A DNA stretch of 12,830 bases from an uncultured Collinsella sp. (GTDB lineage: Bacteria > Actinomycetota > Coriobacteriia > Coriobacteriales > Coriobacteriaceae): positions 1 through 12,830 of the forward strand of contig CABRFW010000024.1 of the NCBI GenBank assembly GCA_902470265.1, given 5' to 3'. The notes below the pieces were generated by a model. The model saw nothing but the letters and a program-made list of their open reading frames with translations. It was not told the DNA's origin and ran no database searches. Below, in pieces: positions 6,589-12,830 of the stretch (positions are counted from its first letter, which is position 1; the number at the start of each line of letters is the position of its first letter). The translations under genes and the position numbers were made by a program.

Positions 6589-8382
6589 TCTGAACAGGCA
6601 AATAATGGTTGTGCTGACGGCTTTGGCGTGCGTTTGATCGGTTGTGCCGACGATGCGGCTTTGCCCATTGGCATGCACGACTATGCGGAGGCTCTTGGTT
6701 GCTGCACGCTGGTCGACAAGACCATGTTTATTGCCGATGTGTTGGACTGCGACGCGTCCGTTGTGGTGTGCTGTCGACCCGAGGGTTTTGGCAAGAGCAT
6801 GAACTTGTCGATGCTCAAGGCTTTTCTGGAGTGTCCCGCGGTCGGCCGCGCTGGTCAGCGTTTGTTTGCCGATGCTCAGATTTGGGATGCAGACGGCGGG
6901 CGCTATCGGGATGAGTACGCTTGCTATCCGGTGATATCGCTGGACTTTTCTGGCGCTGCGAGGCGTGGCGCCGCTATTGCCGACGTCGTGCGCGATGCTC
7001 TTTCGGGCGAGTGCGCTCGTCTGCTGGCGCTTTTGGAGGCTCCGGATTTAGCTCGAGACAAGGTGCGTCACATCGAACGCGTTGCGCGTGGCGCGGCGAG
7101 CGAGGATGAGGTCGCCTCGGTGCTCGGTGTGCTCATAGAGCTGCTGGAGATTGCCTGCGATGAGCAGGTTGTATTGCTCGTTGATGGGTACGATGCGGCG
7201 TGGTCTCGCCGTGCGAGCGCGAGGGACGCTTCCGACGCCGATCCGGCAGAACTACTTGACCGTGTGCTGTTTGACGCCATTGCCACTGCGCGCGATTCGT
7301 TGCGGCTGACGTGTCTGATGGGGGAGTGTCCCGGTCCTGCCGAAGTGGCGCTTTCTTCGCGCGGCTGCTCGTATTGTCTGACGACGCCGCTGTCGGCGTG
7401 GTGTGATCGATGGTTCGGTTTTTCGGATGCCGAGGTCCAGGCTCTGTTGAATCATACTGGGCGCGAGGAATACCTGGATGATGCGCGTGAATGGCTCGAG
7501 GGGTATCGGTTTGGCAGGGCCTATTGCTCGAGTCCAGAGCGTGTGATCGGTTTTCTGGGCCGAGGCTGCACGGCGCCTGTGCGTGCCGATCTGTATGGAT
7601 ATGCCGATTGCCTGAGTAGGGTAGTTGCCGGGTGGAATCTCGACCGCCTTTCGGTCTTGTTTGATTTGCTCGAGGCCCATGGGTGCGCTGAGGTCCCGCT
7701 TTGTTTGGGCACTGCAGAGCCAGATGTCTCGCCTGACGATGGCATGTGGACAGCGCTGTATCTGTCCGGTTTTCTCACGACGGATATGACTGAGGAGCCA
7801 GAGCATGGCGATCGCCTCCGTGCTTTGCGATTGCCCAATAACGAGCTTCGCCAGGCCTTGCGTCTAGTGATTATCGAGTGGTTTGAGTGCGCTGCAGAAG
7901 ACATTCGAGACGTCGATGCGTTTCGCGACGGGCTGTGCCATGGGAACGAGGACACCGTGAGGCGGGCGCTAAGCCGCATCTTGGGAGATGCGGGAATCGG
8001 TGCGACCGACCCAGATACACCGCTGCCATATCACCTACTCTTGCAAGGACTCTGCTTTGGATTGCCGGGCTATGCCAATCCTGCTTCGAGGCGAAAGTGT
8101 GGCGCGGATCGCTGGGACATCCAGGTTTTTCCTACGGGCGCCGTGTTTGACATAGCCGATACGATCGGTATGCTCGATGAACGTCCGCTGATAACGATCA
8201 ACATGATGTATGACCCCGATGTGGATGCGCTGGGGTTGGAATTGCTGGCCGTGCAGTCGCTACTCGACATAGAGCGCGATGGCATCGACGAAATCCGTGT
8301 ACCGCGCCCCGGCGTGGGTCGCATGCGCTGGGGGTTCGGTTTTGATGGGCAGCATGTGGCTACGGTGTGCCAGCGGCTTTAA
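6586..8382 (+). CDS. AAA-ATPase-like / PD-(D/E)XK nuclease-like (PDDEXK_9, DUF1703 type) protein with degenerate motifs
   Basis: From the GTG at 6586 the product has 598 residues. It follows the layout of the AAA-ATPase_like plus PDDEXK_9 family: LPIGMHDYAEA with TLVDKT (42-46), Walker A-like RPEGFGKSM (64-72, usual form RPRRFGKS), YPVISLDFS, Walker B-like VVLLVDGYD (195-203, usual LIDEYD), EWLEGYRFG (302-310), LYLSGFLT (391-398), LRLPNNELR (414-422), and a C-terminal nuclease-like fold starting PYHLLLQGL (481-489). Two key sites look lost: the Walker B glutamate is Gly, and the nuclease E-x-K strand reads LITINMMYD, although an Asp in RWDI (511) remains. About 26 cysteines, counted by hand, are unusual for a cytosolic protein. 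The family is common in gut anaerobes, often in many copies, with no settled function; defence or mobile-element roles have been suggested. It is convergent with the downstream glycosyltransferase, 24 bases apart. Confidence 0.8.
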   Translation: MSEQANNGCADGFGVRLIGCADDAALPIGMHDYAEALGCCTLVDKTMFIADVLDCDASVVVCCRPEGFGKSMNLSMLKAFLECPAVGRAGQRLFADAQIWDADGGRYRDEYACYPVISLDFSGAARRGAAIADVVRDALSGECARLLALLEAPDLARDKVRHIERVARGAASEDEVASVLGVLIELLEIACDEQVVLLVDGYDAAWSRRASARDASDADPAELLDRVLFDAIATARDSLRLTCLMGECPGPAEVALSSRGCSYCLTTPLSAWCDRWFGFSDAEVQALLNHTGREEYLDDAREWLEGYRFGRAYCSSPERVIGFLGRGCTAPVRADLYGYADCLSRVVAGWNLDRLSVLFDLLEAHGCAEVPLCLGTAEPDVSPDDGMWTALYLSGFLTTDMTEEPEHGDRLRALRLPNNELRQALRLVIIEWFECAAEDIRDVDAFRDGLCHGNEDTVRRALSRILGDAGIGATDPDTPLPYHLLLQGLCFGLPGYANPASRRKCGADRWDIQVFPTGAVFDIADTIGMLDERPLITINMMYDPDVDALGLELLAVQSLLDIERDGIDEIRVPRPGVGRMRWGFGFDGQHVATVCQRL

Positions 8383-8406
8383 GCGCCGAGATGTTTCCGG
8401 CTTCCG

Positions 8407-9426
8407 TTACTCGGTATCCTTCATGGGCGGCATGGGCTTCCAGTTGGGATCCTTGATGATCTTGCGGGCGTCCTTCATGCCTCGACGCAGCGCCGGAATG
8501 CCGGTCTTAAAGCACTTGTCGACCGCGGCCAGGCGAATGAATTCCTTGCAGAAGGTCGCGGCATTGCCCAGGCGGAACAGCATGGGGTGGTAGTCACCGT
8601 AGATCTGCATATAGCGAGCGAGGAAGCCTCGGTTGCGCATGATGTAGTAGCGGTTGGTGTCGCTCGTGGAGTTGAGCTGGCGCTTGCCGGCGATATCCCA
8701 GTTAGAGACGGCGCGGGCGCGCTTGAGCACCACGTCGGCAACAACGGCGGCGGGGAAGTGTTGGCTGGCCACGTAGCCGTAGCAGGCATCGTCGCCGTAG
8801 ATAAAGAAGCGCGCATCGGGCAGGCCAATCTTGTCGACCACGCGGCGCGAGAACAGGCCGCCTTCAAAGCACAACTGGTTCATGGCGCGGTAGCCCTTGG
8901 GGCCCAGGTCCCACTTAGCGATGGGGTTGGGGATACCAAGCGAAAGGATGAGCTGGTACTGCCAAAAGAAGGCGCCGCCGTCAAAGTCCAGGCGCGAACC
9001 CTGGATGACATCGTAGCGGTCGGTCCACTTGGCAAGACGCTCGATGCCTTCGGGGATGACGAGCACGTCGTCGTCCATCACCCAGAACCACTGGGCGCCC
9101 AGGTCGTAGGCGCATTTGGTGCCGGCGGAGAAGCCACCTGCACCGCCGCCGTTTTCGAGCTGTGGTGCGTAGATGACGCGGTCAGTGCCGCCCTTCGCGT
9201 CGGGCTGTTCGATGTCGGTGCCCCACAGGTTGGCCAGGCGCTCGTTGAATGCGGTGCACATGGCCTCGGTCTCACGCGAATTCTCGTTATCGACGATCAC
9301 GATGCGCCAGGGCGCTGCCGTAAGCTCGGTCATGGAGTCGAACAAGTTGGCCAGGAGTTCCTGGCGCTTGTACGTAACGACGACAATGGCGAGCTTATCG
9401 ATGGGAGCGGGAAGGGTTGAAGGCAT
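8407..9426 (-). CDS. Family 2 glycosyltransferase, rhamnosyl/galactofuranosyl-transferase-like
   Basis: The 339-residue protein (start at 9426) has a GT-A fold pattern: LAIVVVTYKRQELL near the N-terminus, IVIVDNENS, then NGGGAGGFSAGTKCAYDLGA (92-111), the metal/nucleotide-binding DDD in WFWVMDDDV (117-119), FEGGLFSRR, FFIYGDDACYGYV and RYYIMRNRGFLARY. This order is seen in rhamnosyltransferases and GlfT-type galactofuranosyltransferases that extend cell-surface glycans from nucleotide-sugar donors at the inner membrane face. The donor and acceptor cannot be told from sequence. The frame is open to 9561, but a TACAAT promoter element at 9502-9507 lies within that extension and the extra residues are not family-like, so 9426 is preferred; AAAGGA about 11 bases upstream is a weak ribosome binding site. 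It is divergent from three further glycosyltransferase genes, suggesting one surface-polysaccharide locus. Confidence 0.88.
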   Translation of the reverse strand: MPSTLPAPIDKLAIVVVTYKRQELLANLFDSMTELTAAPWRIVIVDNENSRETEAMCTAFNERLANLWGTDIEQPDAKGGTDRVIYAPQLENGGGAGGFSAGTKCAYDLGAQWFWVMDDDVLVIPEGIERLAKWTDRYDVIQGSRLDFDGGAFFWQYQLILSLGIPNPIAKWDLGPKGYRAMNQLCFEGGLFSRRVVDKIGLPDARFFIYGDDACYGYVASQHFPAAVVADVVLKRARAVSNWDIAGKRQLNSTSDTNRYYIMRNRGFLARYMQIYGDYHPMLFRLGNAATFCKEFIRLAAVDKCFKTGIPALRRGMKDARKIIKDPNWKPMPPMKDTE

Positions 9427-9501
9427 GGGGCAATATATCCTTTCACGCGCGGCGGGTGAGTGCAGCGCGGAAGCTATCGAATACGTCCTTGGGACTGTCC
9501 T

Positions 9502-9532
9502 ATTGTAAAGGCTCGGCGCACCTTGGCGGCAA
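9502..9532 (-). promoter_or_regulatory. Candidate promoter for the minus-strand glycosyltransferase
   Basis: On the minus strand TACAAT (9507 to 9502) matches the -10 consensus in 5 of 6 positions; TTGCCG (9532 to 9527) is a partial -35 at 19 bases. Transcription from here would give a leader of about 70 bases before the ATG at 9426 and rules against the longer frame. Confidence 0.45.
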
Positions 9533-9588
9533 GCTTTGAATAAAACGCAGGAACCTGCCATGGGCCCGCCGCATGACGTGGGGCTGCT

Positions 9589-9618
9589 TTGCCCGCAAGA
9601 GGCTCCATAGATTATATA
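9589..9618 (+). promoter_or_regulatory. Candidate promoter for the plus-strand glycosyltransferase cluster
   Basis: TTGCCC (9589-9594) and the AT-rich TATATA (9613-9618, 18-base spacing) stand out in otherwise GC-rich sequence between the two divergent glycosyltransferase genes. TATAAA at 9615-9620 is an alternative -10. Prediction by eye. Confidence 0.35.
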
Positions 9619-9682
9619 AACGCCCGCTGGCGCGCTGACCCTTTGATACCATGAAACGACAGGTATTTCCTAAGGAGCACAT

Positions 9683-10786
9683 TTGTCTACTAACGCCTCT
9701 GGCAGCCCTGTTCTGTCGCTGCTTATTCCCATTTACAATGTTCAGCGCTACCTGCGCGAGTGCCTCGATTCCGCCCTGGCGCAGACGCTCAAGGATATTG
9801 AGATCATCTGCATTAACGACGGGTCGACCGACAACTCGCCGGCGATTATCCGCGAGTATATGGAGCGCGATGGGCGCGTCAAGATGATCGACAAGGCCAA
9901 CAGCGGCTACGGCGACTCGATGAACCACGGTCTGGAGATGGCGCGTGGCAAGTACGTTGGCATCTTGGAGTCCGATGACTTTATGGCGCCCGACGCACTC
10001 GAAAAGCTTGTCTCGGCCGCCGATAGCAATAATGCCGACTTTGCGAAGGCGAATTTTGATTTCTACTGGTCTAAGCCCGAGGAGCGCCGTTCGCTGCACG
10101 AGATGTTTAAGGCCAAGGACTGCGGCAAGCCGGTGCACCCGAGCGACACGACGCAGTTCTTTAAGCAAAAGCCGTCGATTTGGTCGGCAGTGTACCGTCG
10201 CGATTTTCTTGAGCGCAACGGCATTACGTTCCTGCCGACTCCGGGGGCATCCTTTCAGGACACGTCATTCGCCTTTAAGGTGATCGCGTGCGCCGATAAG
10301 GCTGTTTACCTGCATGATGCTGTTTTGTCGTATCGACAGGACAACGAGAATTCCTCGGTCAATTCTTCGGCTAAGGTCTTTTGCGTCAATACCGAGTATG
10401 CCGAGATTGAGCGTTGGATTCGAGAGGATTATGCCCGCGACCACGCAAGCGTCGATGTCGCGCGCATGCTCAAGTTCAATCAGCTCATTAAGTACGATTC
10501 GTACATGTGGAACTACGTGCGCCTAGCGCCTAAGTTCTATAAGGAGTTCCTGGTTCAGATGGCCAAGGAGTTCCAAGCGGCCTTGGACGCGGGGGAGTTT
10601 TCGCTTGACGATCTCAAGCCGTGGAAGCGCGCAAATCTCGCTGCCATCCTCAAAGATCCTGAGGGCTGGGTTGACGAGCATCCGAGTTTTGCGACGGATG
10701 GTGCCTTGGGGCGTGCTAAGTATTACGCCTCGGTTGGAGGCCCAGGTGTGGTTGCTGCCTTCCTCATCGAATCGCTGAGGGGGTAG
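9683..10786 (+). CDS. Family 2 glycosyltransferase (first of three; TTG start)
   Basis: The 367-residue protein starts at a TTG with TAAGGAG placed 5 bases upstream. Its GT-A domain shows LSLLIPIYNVQRYLRECLDS (11-30), the nucleotide-binding CINDGSTDNSP (43-53), KANSGYGDSMNHGLEMARGKY (71-91) and the DxD-type ESDDF (96-100). The region after it, with KPSIWSAVYRRDFL (163-176), PTPGASFQDTSF (185-196) and YRQDNENSSVNS (217-228), is typical of the polysaccharide-building glycosyltransferases of this group, where the QD pair sits at the catalytic base position. The substrate is unknown. It is close kin to the third gene of this row (11908), sharing a 46-base identical DNA stretch. The stop at 10786 is followed after 6 bases by the next gene, so both are likely co-transcribed. 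Confidence 0.9.
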   Translation: MSTNASGSPVLSLLIPIYNVQRYLRECLDSALAQTLKDIEIICINDGSTDNSPAIIREYMERDGRVKMIDKANSGYGDSMNHGLEMARGKYVGILESDDFMAPDALEKLVSAADSNNADFAKANFDFYWSKPEERRSLHEMFKAKDCGKPVHPSDTTQFFKQKPSIWSAVYRRDFLERNGITFLPTPGASFQDTSFAFKVIACADKAVYLHDAVLSYRQDNENSSVNSSAKVFCVNTEYAEIERWIREDYARDHASVDVARMLKFNQLIKYDSYMWNYVRLAPKFYKEFLVQMAKEFQAALDAGEFSLDDLKPWKRANLAAILKDPEGWVDEHPSFATDGALGRAKYYASVGGPGVVAAFLIESLRG

Positions 10787-10792
10787 GTCGAC

Positions 10793-11833
10793 ATGGGAGA
10801 GACTTTGACCCCCAAAGCGACCATTGTCGTTCCCGTCTACAATTCGTCGCGCTCCATTCAGCGATGCCTCGATTCGCTGTTGGTCCAGTCTGAGCGTTCG
10901 ATTCAGGTTGTCTGCGTCAACGACGGTTCGACTGATGATTCGTTGAACGTGTTGCGCCAGATCGCGCAGGCCGACGATCGCGTACTGGTGATTGACCAGG
11001 AAAACGCGGGTGTCTCGTGCGCTCGAAATACCGGTATCGATGCGGCCGAGGGCGAGACTGTCTTCTTTGTGGACGCCGACGATTACATCGATGCCCAGAC
11101 GGTCGAGCGCGTGCTGCATGCCATGGAGTCTGCGGATGCCGAGGCCGCCGTTTTTGGCGGCGTCTGTGAACCTGCCGATGCTGCCCCCAAACGCGTCCAG
11201 CAACTCATGAGCCCCAAAGCTGGTACCTTCGGCGCCCGCGATCCTCAACTGCTGTTCCATTCGAATGCGCAGCCCTATGCCTGCCGTGCGGCTTTTTCGC
11301 GCGAGCTGCTCAATCGCGAAGGCATTCGCTTCGCCCCCGGTTTGGCTTTGGGCGAGGACGTCGTCTTCCAATTTGCGGCTTATGCGCTTGCCCGCAGGAC
11401 CGTCGTCATGCCTGACAAGTTCTACCACTACGTGATGGAGAGCGAATCGGCGACGCACGAGTTCACCAGTGCCGAGGCGCGCGCCAAAAAGCTTGACGCC
11501 CACATGAAGATGCTCGAGGAGGTCTTGGAAGACTGGGCGGCCTATGGTCTTTTGGACCTGTGTCCCGGCGAGCTGATAACTTGGTTTTTGGACCTAATTA
11601 TGTTCGATCTGGCGCGCTTGGATGCCGATGACTTCCATCGCGTGGCGGCTCGCGTCAACATGGACCTCACGACGTTTTTGGGAACGGAGTGGGCGGATAT
11701 GCCTGCTAAGGGCGCCGTTCGCCGTGTTGCCCACAAGCTCGTTGCGGCGACCTCGGGCGTTTCGATGGCAGACGCCACGCTGTTCTATCTTTCGACTCGC
11801 GGTCTCAAAGCCTGCCTGGAGCGCTTTCTATAA
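10793..11833 (+). CDS. Family 2 glycosyltransferase (second of three)
   Basis: The 346-residue protein opens with TIVVPVYNSSRSIQRCLDSL (10-29), CVNDGSTDDS (41-50), ENAGVSCARNTGIDAAEG (70-87) and the metal-binding VDADDYID (93-100), all GT2 hallmarks. A later GEDVVF is the usual position of the catalytic acidic pair. The C-terminal part after about residue 220 is helical and carries no clear membrane segment, so the enzyme is probably cytosolic or membrane-associated and acts on a lipid-linked or surface glycan acceptor. The ATG is preceded by a G-rich stretch with GAGG and TAGG that overlaps the stop of the previous gene, consistent with coupling. It is more distant from its two neighbours than they are from each other. 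Donor and acceptor cannot be assigned. Confidence 0.9.
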   Translation: MGETLTPKATIVVPVYNSSRSIQRCLDSLLVQSERSIQVVCVNDGSTDDSLNVLRQIAQADDRVLVIDQENAGVSCARNTGIDAAEGETVFFVDADDYIDAQTVERVLHAMESADAEAAVFGGVCEPADAAPKRVQQLMSPKAGTFGARDPQLLFHSNAQPYACRAAFSRELLNREGIRFAPGLALGEDVVFQFAAYALARRTVVMPDKFYHYVMESESATHEFTSAEARAKKLDAHMKMLEEVLEDWAAYGLLDLCPGELITWFLDLIMFDLARLDADDFHRVAARVNMDLTTFLGTEWADMPAKGAVRRVAHKLVAATSGVSMADATLFYLSTRGLKACLERFL

Positions 11834-11864
11834 TTCCAAGCGCTGCCGCCCGCCGCAACTCGGC

Positions 11865-11873
11865 TGCTAAAAT
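11865..11873 (+). promoter_or_regulatory. Candidate extended -10 promoter before the third glycosyltransferase
   Basis: TG-C-TAAAAT fits an extended -10 element with 5 of 6 consensus bases; no good -35 is visible. It lies 35 bases before the TTG start in the 74-base gap and could allow separate expression of the third gene. Confidence 0.4.
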
Positions 11874-11907
11874 AACCCTGTTACACGCTATTCAACGGGA
11901 GGTTCTC

Positions 11908-12830
11908 TTGCAGAACTCTGATACCCCTAAAGTATCGCTGCTTGTCCCCATTTGCAATGTCGAGCGCTATCTGCGCGTGTGCCTCGATTCCGCCGTGGCG
12001 CAGACGCTCAATGACATCGAGATCATCTGCATCAACGACGGCTCCACCGATAGCTCGCCGGATATCATCCGCGAGTACATGGAGCACGACCCCCGTGTAA
12101 AGATGATCGACAAGGCCAACAGCGGCTACGGCGACTCGATGAACCGTGGCCTGGAGATGGCGCGCGGTGAGTACGTGGGCATCCTTGAGTCCGACGACTT
12201 TATGTTTGAGGATTCGCTTCAAAAGCTGGTCGCCAAGGCCGATGCTGAGCATGCCGATGCGGTAAAGGGCGACTTTTATCTGTATTGGTCCACGCCCAGC
12301 GAGCGACGTGAGCTGTTTGGGATTATCGACGAGCATATGACGGGCGCCGCGTATCGCCCCGTCGATCGCCCGGGCATCTTCTACCGCAAACCTTCCATTT
12401 GGTCGGCTATCTATCGGCGCGCGTTCCTCAACGACAATCAGATTCGCTTCCTTCCCACGCCGGGTGCCTCGTATCAGGATGCGGGTTTTAACTTTAAGGT
12501 CTGGGCATGCGCCGAGCGTGCTGCGTTTATCGCGGACCCCATTTTGTGCTATCGCCAAGACAACGAGAAGAGCTCCGTTAATTCGCCCAACAAGGTATTT
12601 TGCGTGTGCGACGAATACGCCGAGATGCAGCGCTTTTTGGATGAACGCCCCGAGCTTAAGGCTCAGCTTCAGGGTATTTTAATGCGCATGAAGGTCGATA
12701 CGTACCGTTGGAACGATGAGCGCCTGGTCGATGAACTGCGCGAGCAGTTTTGGAAGAAAGCCTCGTCCGAGCTCAAGGCCGACTGGGATGCCGGTCGCTT
12801 TGATCTGTCGCTGTTTGATCCGCGTGGCGA
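11908..12830 (+). CDS. Family 2 glycosyltransferase (third of three; TTG start; partial, 3' end beyond window)
   Basis: The frame is open from a TTG at 11908 to the window end, 307 codons without a stop. GGGAGG ends 5 bases before the TTG, which decides the start. The protein begins MQNSDTPKVSLLVPICNVER and carries CINDGSTDSSP, KANSGYGDSMNRGLEMARGEY, ESDDF, KPSIWSAIYRRAFL, PTPGASYQDAGF and YRQDNEKSSVNS, that is, the same motifs in the same order as the gene at 9683. The two are paralogs, probably from duplication, with the 10793 gene between them; divergence is strongest in the acceptor-facing middle (about residues 105-160) and after residue 230. This suggests related donor use with different acceptors. 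The real C-terminus and any following polysaccharide genes are outside the window. Confidence 0.9.
   Translation, partial: MQNSDTPKVSLLVPICNVERYLRVCLDSAVAQTLNDIEIICINDGSTDSSPDIIREYMEHDPRVKMIDKANSGYGDSMNRGLEMARGEYVGILESDDFMFEDSLQKLVAKADAEHADAVKGDFYLYWSTPSERRELFGIIDEHMTGAAYRPVDRPGIFYRKPSIWSAIYRRAFLNDNQIRFLPTPGASYQDAGFNFKVWACAERAAFIADPILCYRQDNEKSSVNSPNKVFCVCDEYAEMQRFLDERPELKAQLQGILMRMKVDTYRWNDERLVDELREQFWKKASSELKADWDAGRFDLSLFDPRG

Noticed and set aside
9427..9561. Longer N-terminus for the minus-strand glycosyltransferase
   Set aside because: A promoter-like TACAAT lies within the extension, and the GT2 domain starts just after the ATG at 9426.
10523..11503. 326-codon minus-strand frame opposite the plus-strand glycosyltransferases
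   Set aside because: Antisense shadow of two clear GT2 genes; no motif or start signal supports it.

Overview
The window looks like a chromosomal segment of a GC-rich Gram-positive actinobacterium, most likely a gut Coriobacteriia member such as Collinsella. This rests on GC-rich third codon positions, a sufC-sufB-sufD cluster with a divergent Rrf2 regulator, a sortase-type surface protein ending in an MPKTGD signal, and strong purine-rich ribosome binding sites with some TTG and GTG starts. The organism assignment is inference from style, not from a marker gene.

Left part (1-3345): a minus-strand operon sufC > sufB > sufD for the SUF iron-sulfur cluster scaffold. The sufD gene runs off the left edge. 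Its upstream region is shared with a plus-strand Rrf2-family regulator and holds a clear inverted repeat (3250-3273) that could be the regulator's operator.

Middle-left (3346-4480): the regulator does not stop at the usual Rrf2 length. The reading frame continues without a stop into a minimal nucleotidyltransferase (MNT) domain and then overlaps a HEPN-domain gene. MNT/HEPN pairs are known toxin-antitoxin modules (MntA/HepT type). Here the antitoxin-like domain is joined in frame to the presumed Fe-S-responsive regulator of the SUF operon. This is the most unusual thing in the window. An internal Shine-Dalgarno-like sequence and ATG at the joint suggest that free MNT could also be made.

Centre (4608-8382): a secreted, probably wall-anchored protein with a lysozyme-like region, a long low-complexity linker and a C-terminal sorting signal, closed by a strong terminator. 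Next comes a large cytosolic protein of the AAA-ATPase-like / PDDEXK_9 family whose Walker B and nuclease motifs both look degenerate and which is rich in cysteine. A 12-bp sequence is shared by the upstream regions of these two genes.

Right part (8407-12830): four family 2 glycosyltransferases. One is on the minus strand and resembles rhamnosyl/galactofuranosyl transferases. Three are consecutive on the plus strand, and the first and third are close paralogs with TTG starts. This looks like the edge of a cell-surface polysaccharide locus. The third gene runs off the right edge.

No rRNA, tRNA, CRISPR array, transposase or phage gene was seen. The longest stretch without a gene is 256 bases (9427-9682).
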